A stretch of DNA of 64,000 nucleotides, taken from Achromobacter pulmonis (GTDB lineage: Bacteria; Pseudomonadota; Gammaproteobacteria; Burkholderiales; Burkholderiaceae_B). Made by a program: the position numbers and the translations under genes. The notes under the pieces are model-generated. The model made no database searches. It saw nothing but the letters and a program-made list of their open reading frames with translations, and was not told where the DNA came from. Positions 18,268-28,644 of the stretch are shown one piece after another. Where the stretch lies: NCBI RefSeq assembly GCF_902859765.1, contig NZ_CADIJV010000015.1, positions 53,571-117,570 on the forward strand, given 5' to 3'. Positions within the stretch are counted from its first letter, which is position 1, and every line of letters begins with the position of its first letter.

Positions 18268-18982
<715 letters not shown>

Positions 18983-18986
<4 letters not shown>

Positions 18987-19849
18987 CGGCGCTGCAATGG
19001 GTCGTGGCGCCCTTTCTCGATTACGGCTTCATGCGGCGCGCGCTGGCCGGCGCCAGTGCCCTGTCGTTGGGGGCCGCGCCGCTGGGCGTGTTCCTGGTGC
19101 TGCGGCGCATGAGCCTGATGGGCGACGCCATGTCGCATGCCATCCTGCCGGGCGTGGCGGCGGGTTTCCTGCTGTCCGGCCTGTCGCTGGGCGCCATGAT
19201 GCTGGGCGGCATCCTCACCGGCCTGGCGGTGGCGTTGCTGGCGGGACTGGTGGCCCGCCTGACGCCGCTGCGCGAGGACGCCAGTTTTGCCGCCTTTTAT
19301 CTGATCTCGCTGGGCCTGGGGGTGTTGCTGGTGTCGCTGCGCGGCTCCAACATGGATCTGCTGCATGTGCTCTTCGGCACAGTGCTGGGGCTGGACGATG
19401 ACGCCTTGTTGCTGGTGACGGCGACTGCCAGCATCACGCTGCTGGCGTTGGCCGCGCTGTATCGCCTGTTGGTGGCCGAATGCCTCGATCCTGGCTTCCT
19501 GCGCGCCAGCGGCGGTCATGGCGGCTTGGTGCACATGAGTTTCCTGGTGTTGGTGGTGGTGAACCTGGTGGCCGGATTTCAGGTACTGGGCACGCTCATG
19601 GTGGTCGGCATCATGATGCTGCCGGCCGCCGCCGCCCGTTTCTGGAGGCGTTCGGCGGCCAGCCAGATTCCGTTGGCCGCCGCCATCGGCGTGGCCGCTT
19701 CGATCGCCGGCCTGCTGGTGTCGTACCACTTCAACGTGCCCGCCTCGCCCGCCATCATCCTGGCCGCGGGCGTTTGCTACCTGTTTTCCATCGTTGGCGG
19801 CCCGCATGGCGGGTTGCTGCGGGCGCGGCGCGTATCGCGCCGCGCCTGA
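18983..19849 (+). CDS. znuB: Zinc ABC transporter permease
   Basis: ABC-3 family inner-membrane permease of 288 residues with about eight hydrophobic segments. It begins MTALQWVVAPFLDYGFMRRAL and has the family block LRRMSLMGDAMSHAILPGVA (about 35-55). The family residues GTLMVVGIMMLPAAAARFW are present near two thirds. Translation is coupled to znuC through an ATGA overlap. The receptor gene znuA follows after 18 bp. Confidence 0.93.
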
Positions 19850-19867
19850 ACTCCAAGGAGATTCGCT

Positions 19868-20848
19868 ATGCGTTCCATTCTGCTGCCGCTTTCGCGCCGC
19901 CGCGCCTTGCTGGCCGCCGCTGGCTTGTGGCTGTCCGCGACCTTCGGCGCGGCTCATGCCGCCGAACCCTTGCCGGTCGTGGCCAGTTTCTCGATCCTTG
20001 GCGACATCGTGCGCGAGGTCGGCGGCAATGACATCAGGCTCGACACCTTGGTCGGCCCGGACGGCGACGCCCACGAATACGAGCCCACTCCGGGCGACGC
20101 CAAGAAGCTGACGGCGGCCAAGGTGCTGTTCGTCAACGGCCTGGATTTCGAGGCCTGGCTGCCGCGCTTGGTCAAGGCATCCGGTTTCGCCGGATCGACC
20201 GTAATCGCTTCCAAGGGCGTGACGCCGCGCAAGTTCGCCGGCCATGGCGACAAGGATCACGACCATGACCATGATCACGATCACGCCCATGGCGCGGAAG
20301 GAGGCCACCATCATCATGGCGATGTCGATCCGCACGCCTGGCAGAACCTGGCCAATGGTGTGATCTACGCGCGCAATGTGGCCGATGGCCTGGCGGCCGT
20401 CGACCCGGCCCATGCCGACGCCTACCGCAAGCGGGCCGACGCCTATATCGCCCGTCTGCAGGCCGCCGATGCGGCCGCCCGCAAGACCTTCGCCGCGATC
20501 GCGGCCGAGCGCCGCAAGGTGGTCACCTCGCACGATGCCTTCGGCTATTTCGGCGACGCCTACGGCGTCGAGTTCATCTCCGCGATGGGCATCTCGACCG
20601 CGGCCGAACCGTCGGCCGGCGACGTGGCGCGCATCATCGAGCAGGTCAAGCGCGACAAGGTGCCGGCGGTGTTTGTCGAGAACATCACCAGTCCGCGCCT
20701 GGTGCAGCAGATCGCGCGCGAAACGGGCGCCAAGGTGGGTGGTACGCTGTATTCCGACGCCCTGTCCAAACCCGGACAGCCCGGCGCCACCTATCTGGAA
20801 ATGTTCGAATGGAACGTACGTCAGCTCGCCGCGGCCTTGCGGCCCTGA
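19868..20848 (+). CDS. znuA: Zinc ABC transporter periplasmic receptor
   Basis: Cluster A-I metal-binding receptor of 326 residues. A twin-arginine-like signal peptide (LSRRRALLAAAGLW, cut near AHAAEP) precedes the first metal histidine in DAHEYEPTP. A histidine-rich flexible loop (about 120-150, many HD pairs) follows, with VDPHAWQ and VTSHDAFGYF supplying the other histidines. This loop is a mark of zinc rather than manganese receptors. An AAGGAGA ribosome site precedes the ATG. The 3' end overlaps the DUF1007 gene by 40 bp. Confidence 0.94.
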   Translation: MRSILLPLSRRRALLAAAGLWLSATFGAAHAAEPLPVVASFSILGDIVREVGGNDIRLDTLVGPDGDAHEYEPTPGDAKKLTAAKVLFVNGLDFEAWLPRLVKASGFAGSTVIASKGVTPRKFAGHGDKDHDHDHDHDHAHGAEGGHHHHGDVDPHAWQNLANGVIYARNVADGLAAVDPAHADAYRKRADAYIARLQAADAAARKTFAAIAAERRKVVTSHDAFGYFGDAYGVEFISAMGISTAAEPSAGDVARIIEQVKRDKVPAVFVENITSPRLVQQIARETGAKVGGTLYSDALSKPGQPGATYLEMFEWNVRQLAAALRP

Positions 20849-21492
20849 GCGCCGTGGCGGGCGCGTTGGCGGCCACGGCCGCCAGCGCCCATCCCCACAT
20901 GTGGATCGATGCCCGCGCCGTGATCGACCTGGACGAACAGCATCGGGTCACCGCCGTGCGGCAGGTCTGGCTGTTCGACGAAATGTTCGGCGCCTACGCC
21001 ACCCAGGGGCTCAAGAAGGGCAAGGACGGCACGTTGCCGGATGACACCCTGAAGGGCATGGCGCGCGATTGGATGAAGGCGCTGGGTGAACCGATTTCGC
21101 ACTATTTCACGCGTGTCACTGTCGCCGGCAAGACCATGGCGTTCGCCGCGCCGCGCGATGCGCGCGTGACCTGGAACCCGAAGACCGGGCGGCTGGCGCT
21201 GGCCTTCACGCTGCCGCTGGCCGAGCCCGCCGCCGCGGATGCCGCGGGCGCGCAGGTCGACATCTACGACCCGACGTATTTCGTGGCCTATGCCTTCGAG
21301 GAAAAGGGGGCGGTCGCGCTGGATGGACCCGGCGCGGCGGCCTGCAAGCAGGCTTACCGCAAGCCCAAGGAACTGGATTGGAAGACCATGCAGCAACTGG
21401 CCGCGATCCCGGCCGATCCGGACGCGTTGCCCGAGGAGCTTTTCGCCATCACCAAGGGCCTGACGCATCGTATCGAAGTGCAATGCCGGTAG
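20809..21492 (+). CDS. DUF1007 family periplasmic protein
   Basis: Secreted protein of 227 residues with a signal peptide cleaved near AATAASAHPH. The mature N-terminus HPHMWIDAR is the hallmark of DUF1007, which very often is encoded next to or fused with RcnA/NicO-type metal permeases; the two histidines may bind metal. The remainder has YDPTYFVAY, another family block. The gene overlaps znuA by 40 bp and the NicO-type gene by 10 bp, so it is produced as part of the zinc uptake operon. Function is unproven. Confidence 0.85.
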   Translation: MERTSARRGLAALSAVAGALAATAASAHPHMWIDARAVIDLDEQHRVTAVRQVWLFDEMFGAYATQGLKKGKDGTLPDDTLKGMARDWMKALGEPISHYFTRVTVAGKTMAFAAPRDARVTWNPKTGRLALAFTLPLAEPAAADAAGAQVDIYDPTYFVAYAFEEKGAVALDGPGAAACKQAYRKPKELDWKTMQQLAAIPADPDALPEELFAITKGLTHRIEVQCR

Positions 21493-22628
21493 CGCGCGGC
21501 CGCCGAGTGCCGGCCACGCTCGCGGGGCTGATCGCATTGGCCGTCCTGGCCTGGGGCGGCGTGGCCGCGGCGCAGGGCGCGCATCCCTTCGGTGTGCCCG
21601 AGAGCGGCGGCGCGGGGCTTGGCGGTCCCGGCTGGCTGGCGAGTTTTTTCGGCCAGGTGTCGGTATGGCAGACCCATTTCTATCGCCAGCTCACGGCGGC
21701 GGTGCGGGCCTGGCAGGCCGATGGCGGTGGCTGGCTGCTGATCGGCCTGTCGTTCGCCTATGGCGTGTTTCATGCGTTGGGGCCGGGCCATGGCAAGGCG
21801 GTGATTTCCTCGTACGTGCTGGCCAATCGCCAGACCGCGCGCAACGGCGCATTGCTGGCCTTGTTGTCGTCATTGGTGCAGGCCCTGGTGGCGATCGCGA
21901 TGGTGGCGGTGTTGGCCGTGGTGTTCAATGCCACGGCGGCGGCCATGAACCAGGCAACGCGCTGGCTGGAGTTGGCGTCGTATGCATTGGTGACGTTGCT
22001 GGGCGTCTGGCTGGTGTGGGTCAAGGCGATCCGGCCATTGTGGCGGCGGCGGACCTCCCGGGCGGCAGCCGCACCCGATGGGGCCATGCCCGCCGCGGCG
22101 GCGAGCGCCGACGCGCCGGCTTTGAAGGGGGCGGCGGCATTGCGCGCGATCACGGTGCAGGCGGTTGCGCCGCGCGCGCAGGCCGGACATCAGGGCCATG
22201 CCCATACGCACACTCAAGCGCATCATCACCATGACCATGACGACGCCTGCGGTTGTGGCCATGCCCACGTGCCGCCGGCGGAGCAGATGGCCGGGCGGCT
22301 GAATTGGCGCCGCGCCTGGTCTGCCGTGTTCGCGGTGGGCCTGCGCCCGTGCAGCGGCGCGCTGATCGTGCTGGTGTTCGCGTTGTCGCAGGGGTTTTTC
22401 CTGGCGGGGGTGGCCTCGGCGCTGGCGATGGGCCTGGGCACGGGCCTCACCGTGGCCGCGCTGGCCTGCCTGGCGGTCGCGGCCGGGGGCGCAGCCAACG
22501 CGCTGGGCACGCGCCTGTCGAGCGTGGCGGCGGCGCGCCTGCGCTATGCGGTGGAAGCGCTGGCCGCCTTGGCCGTGCTGGCCCTGGGGGTGCTGCTGTT
22601 GGGCGGCATGCTGGCCGGCGGGGGCTGA
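21483..22628 (+). CDS. NicO/RcnA-type nickel/cobalt (or zinc) membrane transporter
   Basis: Polytopic inner-membrane protein of 381 residues. It has the NicO family block SFAYGVFHALGPGHGKAVISS (21 residues long, at about residues 84-104) and LRPCSGALIVLVFALSQG near the C-terminal half, with an internal histidine-rich loop at about 235-265 between transmembrane groups. The start at 21483 overlaps the DUF1007 gene. The family is usually described as nickel/cobalt permease or efflux pump, but here it is translationally linked to znuCBA, so zinc transport is a fair alternative. Confidence 0.85.
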   Translation: MPVARGRRVPATLAGLIALAVLAWGGVAAAQGAHPFGVPESGGAGLGGPGWLASFFGQVSVWQTHFYRQLTAAVRAWQADGGGWLLIGLSFAYGVFHALGPGHGKAVISSYVLANRQTARNGALLALLSSLVQALVAIAMVAVLAVVFNATAAAMNQATRWLELASYALVTLLGVWLVWVKAIRPLWRRRTSRAAAAPDGAMPAAAASADAPALKGAAALRAITVQAVAPRAQAGHQGHAHTHTQAHHHHDHDDACGCGHAHVPPAEQMAGRLNWRRAWSAVFAVGLRPCSGALIVLVFALSQGFFLAGVASALAMGLGTGLTVAALACLAVAAGGAANALGTRLSSVAAARLRYAVEALAALAVLALGVLLLGGMLAGGG

Positions 22629-22637
22629 GCGCCCCGC

Positions 22638-23639
22638 TCAGGACTTGCGTCCGGCGCGCGGATGCGCCTGGTCGTAGGCGCGCGCCAGATGCTGGAAGTC
22701 GAGCCGGGTATAGATCTGGGTGGTGGAGATGTTGGCGTGGCCCAGCATCTCTTGCACGGCGCGCAGGTCTTGCGCCGATTGCAACACATGGCTGGCGAAG
22801 CTGTGGCGCAGCACGTGCGGATGCACGTGGGTCGGCAGGCCGGCGGCCTGCGCGACCTGCGCCAACTGCAGTTGCACCACGCGCGGCGAGATGCGTCGCC
22901 CGCGCGCGCCCAGGAACAGCGCGGCGGCATCGTTGGCCGATGCCGCCGGCGGCGCCAGTTGCGGCCGCGCCTCGATCCAGCGCCGCAGCGCCGCCAGCGC
23001 GGCCTGGCCGACTGGCACCGAGCGGCGCTTGCCGCCCTTGCCCAGCACGATGACCTCGGCGTCGTCCAGGTTGAGCCAGCCGCGCGATTCATGGTCGGCC
23101 GAGCGCGTGTAGCGCAGGTCCAGACCAACCAGTTCCGACAGGCGCAGGCCACTGGAATACAACAACTCGAACATGGCCTGGTCGCGCAGCGCGGCCGGCT
23201 CGGTTGCCACCCGGGCCGGCGCGCGGTCCAGCAGGGCCTGAGTCTGTTCCACCGACAAGGCCTTGGGCAGGCCGCGCGGCGCCTTGGGCGCGCGCACGCC
23301 GGCCACTGGATTGCCGGCCAGGCCGATCATGGGCGCCCACCATTGATAGAAGCCGCGCCAGGCCGCCAGCGTGCGGGCCAGGCTGCGCGGGCCGCGGCCC
23401 TGGGCATGTAGCCGCGCCACGAATTGGCGGATGTGGCCGTTGCCGAGTTGGTCGAGCGGCAATCTGGCGCGTTCGGCCAGCTCCAGCAGGAAACGCAGTT
23501 CACGCCGGTAGCCGTCCAGCGTGTGGGGGGAATAGCGGCGGTTGCTTTCCAGATGGCGCAACCAGGCGGTCATCGGGTCGGGCAGGGGAGCGTCCGGCGC
23601 CGGGCGCTCTGTGGCGTGCTCCGGGGCTCCCGTGTTCAT
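22638..23639 (-). CDS. xerC: Tyrosine recombinase XerC
   Basis: Acts with XerD at the dif site to resolve chromosome dimers. The 333-residue protein has a SAM-like N-terminal core-binding domain (RRYSPHTLDGYRRELRFLL) and a catalytic domain with the Arg in YSSGLRLSELVGL, the Lys in LGKGGKRRSVP, HVLRHSFASH (His and Arg) and EMLGHANISTTQIYTR with the nucleophile Tyr. The order dapF, DUF484, xerC is the classic arrangement for chromosomal XerC. It is a housekeeping recombinase; no mobile element borders it. Confidence 0.95.
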   Translation of the reverse strand: MNTGAPEHATERPAPDAPLPDPMTAWLRHLESNRRYSPHTLDGYRRELRFLLELAERARLPLDQLGNGHIRQFVARLHAQGRGPRSLARTLAAWRGFYQWWAPMIGLAGNPVAGVRAPKAPRGLPKALSVEQTQALLDRAPARVATEPAALRDQAMFELLYSSGLRLSELVGLDLRYTRSADHESRGWLNLDDAEVIVLGKGGKRRSVPVGQAALAALRRWIEARPQLAPPAASANDAAALFLGARGRRISPRVVQLQLAQVAQAAGLPTHVHPHVLRHSFASHVLQSAQDLRAVQEMLGHANISTTQIYTRLDFQHLARAYDQAHPRAGRKS

Positions 23640-23646
23640 GGCTCGA

Positions 23647-24324
23647 TCACGCCTTGGGCGCGGCGGGGCTCAGCCGGTGCAGCGCGGCGGAGGCCAGCTG
23701 GCCGATGGCGTCGAGGAACGCGGTGCCCATCTCGGGGGTGAAGCGTTCGGGGTCGTCCGAGCCCAGCACCAGCAGGCCGACGCTGGCGCCGTCGGCTTCC
23801 AGGCGCAGCGGCACCAGCGCCAGCGACTTGGGCTTGGCGTCCAGCCAGGCGACAGCCTCGAAGCCGGTGTCGGTGCCGCAGTACGGCGTCTTCAGGCTGT
23901 CGGTGAAGGTACGCAGGTCCTGGCTGACGGGTTCGCCATAGCCGGTTTCGGACAGTTCAGGCAGATTCCACAGGCGCAGCGCCACGTGGTTCAGTTCGAA
24001 TTGCTCGGCCAGGCCCAGGGCGATTTCGCCGGGCACGCGTTGCGGGTCCGGTTCGGACAGCAGGCGGCAGCACCACTTGGAGATGTGGCTGCCGATGGTC
24101 TCGTTGGCGGTGGCGTTGCGCACCAGTTCGTTCAGGCGCCATTCGAGTTCGCGATTGCGTTCGCGCAGCGTGAGGATCTGGCGCTCGCCCAGCGAGATGG
24201 CGCGCGAGCCGTGCGGATGCGGCACTTGCAGCGTGGCGAAGACGTCCGCGTGCTGGTCGAAGAAGCCGGGGTGCTCCTGCAGGAACGTGGCGATGTCGTG
24301 GGCGGTGAAAGCGGTATCGGTCAT
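23647..24324 (-). CDS. DUF484 (GAF-like) family protein
   Basis: A 225-residue cytoplasmic protein with the family opening ITTFLQEHPGFFDQH-like (here HDIATFLQEHPGFFDQHADV), a coiled stretch RQILTLRERNRELEWRLNEL, and a C-terminal GAF-like domain with DSLKTPYCGTDTG and VGLLVLGSDDPERFTPEMG. Function is unknown, but it is conserved between dapF and xerC in many proteobacteria. It lies 4 bp after dapF and 7 bp before xerC, in one operon. Confidence 0.88.
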   Translation of the reverse strand: MTDTAFTAHDIATFLQEHPGFFDQHADVFATLQVPHPHGSRAISLGERQILTLRERNRELEWRLNELVRNATANETIGSHISKWCCRLLSEPDPQRVPGEIALGLAEQFELNHVALRLWNLPELSETGYGEPVSQDLRTFTDSLKTPYCGTDTGFEAVAWLDAKPKSLALVPLRLEADGASVGLLVLGSDDPERFTPEMGTAFLDAIGQLASAALHRLSPAAPKA

Positions 24325-24328
24325 GGGG

Positions 24329-25222
24329 TCAGCGGTTCAGCGCCATGGAAAAGACGAGCTTGTCGATATCGACCTGGCCCGTGAAGACGGATTCGGCCGG
24401 TCCGGTCATGCGTAGCTGTTCGCCATTCCAGGCGATGGTCAGCACGCCGCCGCGCGTCTGTACGCGCACCGGCGAATCGAGCAGGCCGCGGCGGATGCCC
24501 GCCGCCACCGCGGCGCAGGCGCCGGTGCCACAGGCCAGCGTTTCGCCGGCGCCGCGCTCGTGCACGCGCAGGCGGATGTTGTTGCGGTCGACGATCTGCA
24601 TGAAGCCGGCGTTGACGCGGCGGGCAAAGCGCGGATGGGTTTCGATCAGCGGGCCGACGATGGCGACGGGCGCGGTGTCGACGTTGTCCACCACTTGCAC
24701 CGCGTGCGGATTGGAGATGGCCACGGCCGACAGGGCCACCGTGCGGGGCAGGCCGGCAGGCACGTCGAGTTCCAGTTCCCAGAGGGTGTCCTGGCCTTCG
24801 CTGCGCGAGGCCAGGCCGGCGGTGTCGAAGGGCAGGGCGGCCGGGTCGAAGCGGGTGCTGCCCATGTCGACCGTGACCTGTTCGTCGTCGCCTTCGTCCA
24901 GCACCAGGATGCCTGTGGCGATCTCGGCGCGCAGCGGGTTGCGGTCGGACAGGCCCTGTTCATGCACGAAGCGCACGAAGCAGCGCGCGCCGTTGCCGCA
25001 GTGTTCGACCTCGCTGCCGTCGGCGTTGAAGATGCGGTAGCGGAAGTCGGCGTCGGGCCGGGTGGCGCGTTCGACCAGCAGGATCTGGTCGGCGCCGATG
25101 CCGAAGTGGCGATCGCCCAGGGCGCGGGCGCGCTCGGGCGTCATGTCGATGGCCTGGCGGACCCCGTCCAGGACGACGAAGTCGTTGCCCGCGCCATGCA
25201 TTTTGGTGAAGTTCCAGTTCAT
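24329..25222 (-). CDS. dapF: Diaminopimelate epimerase
   Basis: Converts LL- to meso-diaminopimelate for lysine and peptidoglycan synthesis. The 297-residue protein starts at [20 protein letters not shown]; the long frame reading upstream is not part of it. Both catalytic cysteines are present, in HCGNGARCF (about 87) and ACGTGACAA (about 232). The protein is slightly longer than E. coli DapF (274) due to an insertion around residue 130-150. First gene of a dapF-DUF484-xerC unit. Confidence 0.96.
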   Translation of the reverse strand: MNWNFTKMHGAGNDFVVLDGVRQAIDMTPERARALGDRHFGIGADQILLVERATRPDADFRYRIFNADGSEVEHCGNGARCFVRFVHEQGLSDRNPLRAEIATGILVLDEGDDEQVTVDMGSTRFDPAALPFDTAGLASRSEGQDTLWELELDVPAGLPRTVALSAVAISNPHAVQVVDNVDTAPVAIVGPLIETHPRFARRVNAGFMQIVDRNNIRLRVHERGAGETLACGTGACAAVAAGIRRGLLDSPVRVQTRGGVLTIAWNGEQLRMTGPAESVFTGQVDIDKLVFSMALNR

Positions 25223-25302
25223 GCGGGGATTATCGCCCATTCTGGCCGGGGAAACCGCGATGTCACCGGATGGCTTGCTCTTGCCGCGAGCCGGCCGTCG
25301 CG

Positions 25303-26208
25303 TCAGTAGATCTTGGGCTCGCCCGGCGGTCGCGTCTTGAAACGGCGATGCACCCAGTAGTACTGGCTGGGGCAGCGGCGCACCCAGGCTTCCAGCTCGC
25401 GATTCAGGCGCGCGGTGGCTGCTTCCAGCGAGTCGTCGCCGGGGAAGTTTTCCAGCGGCGGCAGCACTTCGGCGTGGTAACGGCCGGTTTCCGGATTCCA
25501 GAAGTCCAGGATCGGCAGCACCGCCGCGTCCCACTTCTTGGCCAGCTGGGCGGTGGCCAGCAGCGTTGCCGCCTGGACGCCGAAGAACGGCGCGAACACC
25601 GCGCCCTGGCGGCCGAAGTCCATGTCGGGCAGGTAATACACCGGCCGCGGCGCGCGCAGGTGGCGGATCAGTTCGCGCACGCCGTCCTTGCGGCTGACCA
25701 GGAACACCTCGTTGAAGCGGGCGCGGCCGGCGGCGACCACCGCGTCGATATGCGGATCGCTTTGCGGCGTGTACATGGTGGCCGCGCTCGGCACTTCCAT
25801 GGTGAGCCGGGTGGCGGCGGCGTCCAGGCCGATGAAGTGCGGGGCCAGCAGGATCACCGCGCGGCCCTGGGCGGTCAGCGCGTTGATGCGTTCGGCGCCG
25901 CTCTGTGTGACCATATCCTTGATGGCCTCGGGCGTGCCGTACCACAGCACGCCACGGTCGACGATGGATTGCGCCAGTGCCCGGAAGTGCTCGCGCACCC
26001 AGCGCTCGCGCACCGCCTCGGGCTGGTCCGGGAAGCACAGTTCGAGGTTGCGCCGCACGATGCGGGTGCGCGATTTGGCCAGGCGCATGGCCAGCCAGCC
26101 GAGCGCGGCGCCGATGCGTAGCCGGGTGGCCGGCCGCATGCGGCCGAACCATTTCAGCAGGTTGACCAGCGTGCGCGTTTTCGATTCGTTCATGGGTAGA
26201 TTGGGCAT
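25303..26208 (-). CDS. LpxL/HtrB-family lipid A secondary acyltransferase (first copy)
   Basis: Transfers a fatty acyl chain from acyl-ACP to lipid A at the inner membrane. The 301-residue protein (or 296 from MNESK at 26193) carries the HX4D acyltransferase motif in [12 protein letters not shown] (about 125), the [16 protein letters not shown] substrate block and a C-terminal [13 protein letters not shown], all typical of LpxL/LpxM. Bordetella has two LpxL homologues with different positional specificity; both appear to be here in tandem, but I cannot say which is LpxL1 or LpxL2. The preceding gene starts its stop 29 bp away. Confidence 0.92.
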   Translation of the reverse strand: MPNLPMNESKTRTLVNLLKWFGRMRPATRLRIGAALGWLAMRLAKSRTRIVRRNLELCFPDQPEAVRERWVREHFRALAQSIVDRGVLWYGTPEAIKDMVTQSGAERINALTAQGRAVILLAPHFIGLDAAATRLTMEVPSAATMYTPQSDPHIDAVVAAGRARFNEVFLVSRKDGVRELIRHLRAPRPVYYLPDMDFGRQGAVFAPFFGVQAATLLATAQLAKKWDAAVLPILDFWNPETGRYHAEVLPPLENFPGDDSLEAATARLNRELEAWVRRCPSQYYWVHRRFKTRPPGEPKIY

Positions 26209-26237
26209 AAGACCAGGGCGGCGGGGCTGCGGCGGCG

Positions 26238-27104
26238 TCAGCGGGACGCGGCGTCCGTGTCCTCGGCGGGCGCGGGCGGGGCGCCACGCGGGGTCTTGTA
26301 GCGGTTGTAGCTCCAGAGATACTGCTGCGGGCAGCGGCGGATCAGCGTTTCCATGGCGGCGTTGAGCAGCGCGGCCTGGGCCTGGGGATCGGCGGGCAAG
26401 GGCTCGGGCACCCGCACATAATGGATGCGCCAGCCGCGGCCGCCGGGCAGGCGTTCGCCGGCGGTCAGGATGATCGGCACGCCGGTCTGGGTGGCCAGCT
26501 TGCCGGGCAGGGTCATGGTGTAGGCCATTCGTCCGAAAAATGGCGCCCAGACGCCGTCGCCGACGCCCGGCGCCTGATCCGGCAGCATGCCGACGGATTC
26601 GCCGCGCCGCAGGGCGCGCACGAACTCCCGCACGCCCTGCATGGTGGCGGGCACGGCGTTGACGGCCGAGCTGTTGCGCGCGGTTTCCAGCAGCGGCGCC
26701 AGGATGTCCTTGCGCGGCGGGCGGAACATCACTGTCATGGGCATCAGGCGGGCCAGGTAGCGCGCGGTGATCTCGAAACAGCCCAGGTGCGGGGTCAGAA
26801 ACAGGATGCCGCGGTTTTCGGCACGGGCGGCTTGCACCACCGCGTTGTCGTCCGACACGACCTGGGCCAGGCTTTGTTCATTGCGGAACCAGACCCGTGG
26901 CATCTCCAGGATCATGGCGCCGGCCTCGCCGGCCGCCCGGCGCGCGAAGGCCGCGTCCGGGTAGCCGGCCTGGGTCGCGTTGGCCCGCAGGCGGCGCCGG
27001 TACTTGCCCGGAAAGGCATAGGCGATGCGGCCGAGCACGCGCCCGAGCGCGTGCGCGACGGGCAGGGGCAGAGAAGCGAACAGGCGAAATAAGACGAGCA
27101 GCAT
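26238..27104 (-). CDS. LpxL/HtrB-family lipid A secondary acyltransferase (second copy)
   Basis: Second lipid A late acyltransferase, 288 residues from [20 protein letters not shown], whose first 20 residues form the membrane anchor. The catalytic HX4E motif is in [14 protein letters not shown] (about 120); [16 protein letters not shown] and [14 protein letters not shown] follow. It is clearly homologous to, but diverged from, the next gene downstream, so the pair is an old duplication. It is transcribed divergently from metK. A frame opening upstream to 27176 lacks the expected N-terminus. Confidence 0.92.
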   Translation of the reverse strand: MLLVLFRLFASLPLPVAHALGRVLGRIAYAFPGKYRRRLRANATQAGYPDAAFARRAAGEAGAMILEMPRVWFRNEQSLAQVVSDDNAVVQAARAENRGILFLTPHLGCFEITARYLARLMPMTVMFRPPRKDILAPLLETARNSSAVNAVPATMQGVREFVRALRRGESVGMLPDQAPGVGDGVWAPFFGRMAYTMTLPGKLATQTGVPIILTAGERLPGGRGWRIHYVRVPEPLPADPQAQAALLNAAMETLIRRCPQQYLWSYNRYKTPRGAPPAPAEDTDAASR

Positions 27105-27194
27105 GCGGCAAATGAGCGATATCGGGCATGGTAATGCTGGTGCTCGGGGGAAAGACCCCACCCGTGGCGCAAGCATAAGACCCGCATTTTCGCT

Positions 27195-27200
27195 TAAAAT
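27195..27200 (+). promoter_or_regulatory. Candidate -10 element of metK
   Basis: TAAAAT lies about 6 bp before the predicted start of the riboswitch P1 stem, so transcription would begin at the base of the RNA structure. No strong -35 element is seen. Confidence 0.5.
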
Positions 27201-27204
27201 CGAC

Positions 27205-27291
27205 CCGTCGCCGAGTTAACCGACAACTTGCGGGGCGACGGCAAGGTTACGGCGCGTCTGCGTCGCTTGCCAAATCCGCTAAAGCGTCGCG
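27205..27291 (+). ncRNA. Probable SAM-II-type riboswitch (enlarged internal hairpin) in the metK leader
   Basis: P1 is a perfect 7-bp stem, CGTCGCC (27206-27212) with GGCGACG (27234-27240). Its loop begins GAGTTAACC and ends TTGCGG, close to the conserved SAM-II loop (GATTTAACC ... TTGCA). Downstream is the SAM-II-like GCTAAA box (27278-27283). Two pseudoknot helices can form with loop 1: GCGG (27230-27233) with CCGC (27276-27279), and CGAC (27221-27224) with GTCG (27286-27289). Between P1 and the 3' pseudoknot strand there is an extra hairpin (GCAAG 27241-27245 with CTTGC 27266-27270), which compact SAM-II RNAs lack. The gene controlled is S-adenosylmethionine synthetase, which fits SAM feedback. 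About 90 nt separate the fold from the start codon. Confidence 0.75.
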
Positions 27292-27378
27292 CCCAGATCA
27301 GCGTATTTCATGCAGTCCGGGGTGCAACGCGCCCGTGAACCTACGTTCCGGCCTTGCCGGACACCAAAGGACGCATCT

Positions 27379-28542
27379 GTGGCCAACAACGACTTTCTCT
27401 TCACTTCCGAATCCGTTTCCGAAGGGCACCCCGACAAGGTAGCCGACCAGGTTTCCGACGCGATTCTGGACGCCATCTTCACCCAGGACCCCAACGCCCG
27501 CGTGGCGGCGGAAACCCTGTGCAACACGGGCCTGGTCGTGCTGGCTGGTGAAATCACCACCACCGCCAACGTCGACTACATCCAGGTCGCGCGCGACACG
27601 ATCCGCCGCATCGGCTACGACAACACCGAATACGGCATCGACTACAAGGGTTGCGCGGTGCTGGTCGCCTACGACAAGCAGTCGCCCGACATCGCCCAGG
27701 GCGTGGACCGCAGCTCGGAAGACTACCTGAACCAGGGCGCGGGCGACCAAGGCCTGATGTTCGGCTACGCCTGCGACGAAACGCCCGACCTGATGCCGGC
27801 GCCGATCTGGTACGCGCACCGCCTGGTGCAGCGCCAGAGCGAACTGCGCAAGGACGGCCGCCTGCCGTGGCTGCGTCCCGACGCCAAGTCGCAGGTGACC
27901 TTCCGCTATGTCGACGGCCGCCCGGCGGAAGTCGACACCGTGGTGCTGTCGACCCAGCACGCCCCGGAAGTCACGCAAGAGACCATCCGCGAAGCGGTCA
28001 TCGAAGACATCATCAAGCCCAGCTTCCCCGAAGGCCTGATCACGCCCAAGACCAAGTTCCTGGTCAACCCGACCGGCCGCTTCGTCATCGGCGGCCCGCA
28101 AGGCGATTGCGGCCTGACCGGCCGCAAGATCATCGTCGACACCTACGGCGGCGCGTGCCCGCACGGCGGCGGCGCGTTCTCGGGCAAGGATCCGTCCAAG
28201 GTCGACCGTTCGGCCGCCTACGCCGCCCGCTACGTGGCCAAGAACATCGTGGCCGCCGGCCTGGCGCGCCAGTGCCAGGTGCAGGTCAGCTACGCCATCG
28301 GCGTGGCCGAACCCATCAACATCACCGTCTACACCGAAGGCACCGGCGTCATTCCCGACGACCAGATCGCCAAGCTGGTGCGCGAGCACTTCGACCTGCG
28401 TCCGAAGGGCATCGTCAACATGCTGGACCTGCTGCGCCCGATCTACACCAAGACCGCCGCGTATGGCCACTTCGGCCGTTCCGAGCCGGAATTCTCGTGG
28501 GAAGCCACGGACAAGGTCCAGGAACTGAAGAAGGCGCTGTAA
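27379..28542 (+). CDS. metK: S-adenosylmethionine synthetase
   Basis: Makes S-adenosylmethionine from methionine and ATP. The 387-residue protein starts with GTG ([12 protein letters not shown]), preceded by AAAGGA at a suitable distance; the upstream ATG at 27310 lies in the leader and is rejected on length. Motifs are [14 protein letters not shown] (ATP site), [15 protein letters not shown], the P-loop-like [18 protein letters not shown] and the C-terminal YGHFGR. The leader carries a probable SAM-sensing riboswitch, and a strong terminator follows the gene, so it is monocistronic. Confidence 0.97.
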   Translation: MANNDFLFTSESVSEGHPDKVADQVSDAILDAIFTQDPNARVAAETLCNTGLVVLAGEITTTANVDYIQVARDTIRRIGYDNTEYGIDYKGCAVLVAYDKQSPDIAQGVDRSSEDYLNQGAGDQGLMFGYACDETPDLMPAPIWYAHRLVQRQSELRKDGRLPWLRPDAKSQVTFRYVDGRPAEVDTVVLSTQHAPEVTQETIREAVIEDIIKPSFPEGLITPKTKFLVNPTGRFVIGGPQGDCGLTGRKIIVDTYGGACPHGGGAFSGKDPSKVDRSAAYAARYVAKNIVAAGLARQCQVQVSYAIGVAEPINITVYTEGTGVIPDDQIAKLVREHFDLRPKGIVNMLDLLRPIYTKTAAYGHFGRSEPEFSWEATDKVQELKKAL

Positions 28543-28581
28543 AGCGTACTGCCGCGGCAGAAAAAGCCGCGGCTTGAACTG

Positions 28582-28625
28582 ACCCCTGAACGTTGGGCCT
28601 CGATCCAACCTTCGGGGGTTTTTTC
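28582..28625 (+). terminator. Rho-independent terminator of metK
   Basis: An interrupted stem (CCCCTGAA / TTCGGGGG outside, CGTTGG / CCAACC inside) is followed by six T residues, 40 bp after the stop. It stands close to the end of the convergent amidase gene. Confidence 0.85.
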
Positions 28626-28644
28626 ATGGGCGCAGCGGTTGTGG

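Noticed and set aside
22638-23639. Tyrosine recombinase as integrase of a genomic island
   Set aside because: It is XerC by sequence and by its dapF-DUF484-xerC context; no attachment repeats or phage genes follow.
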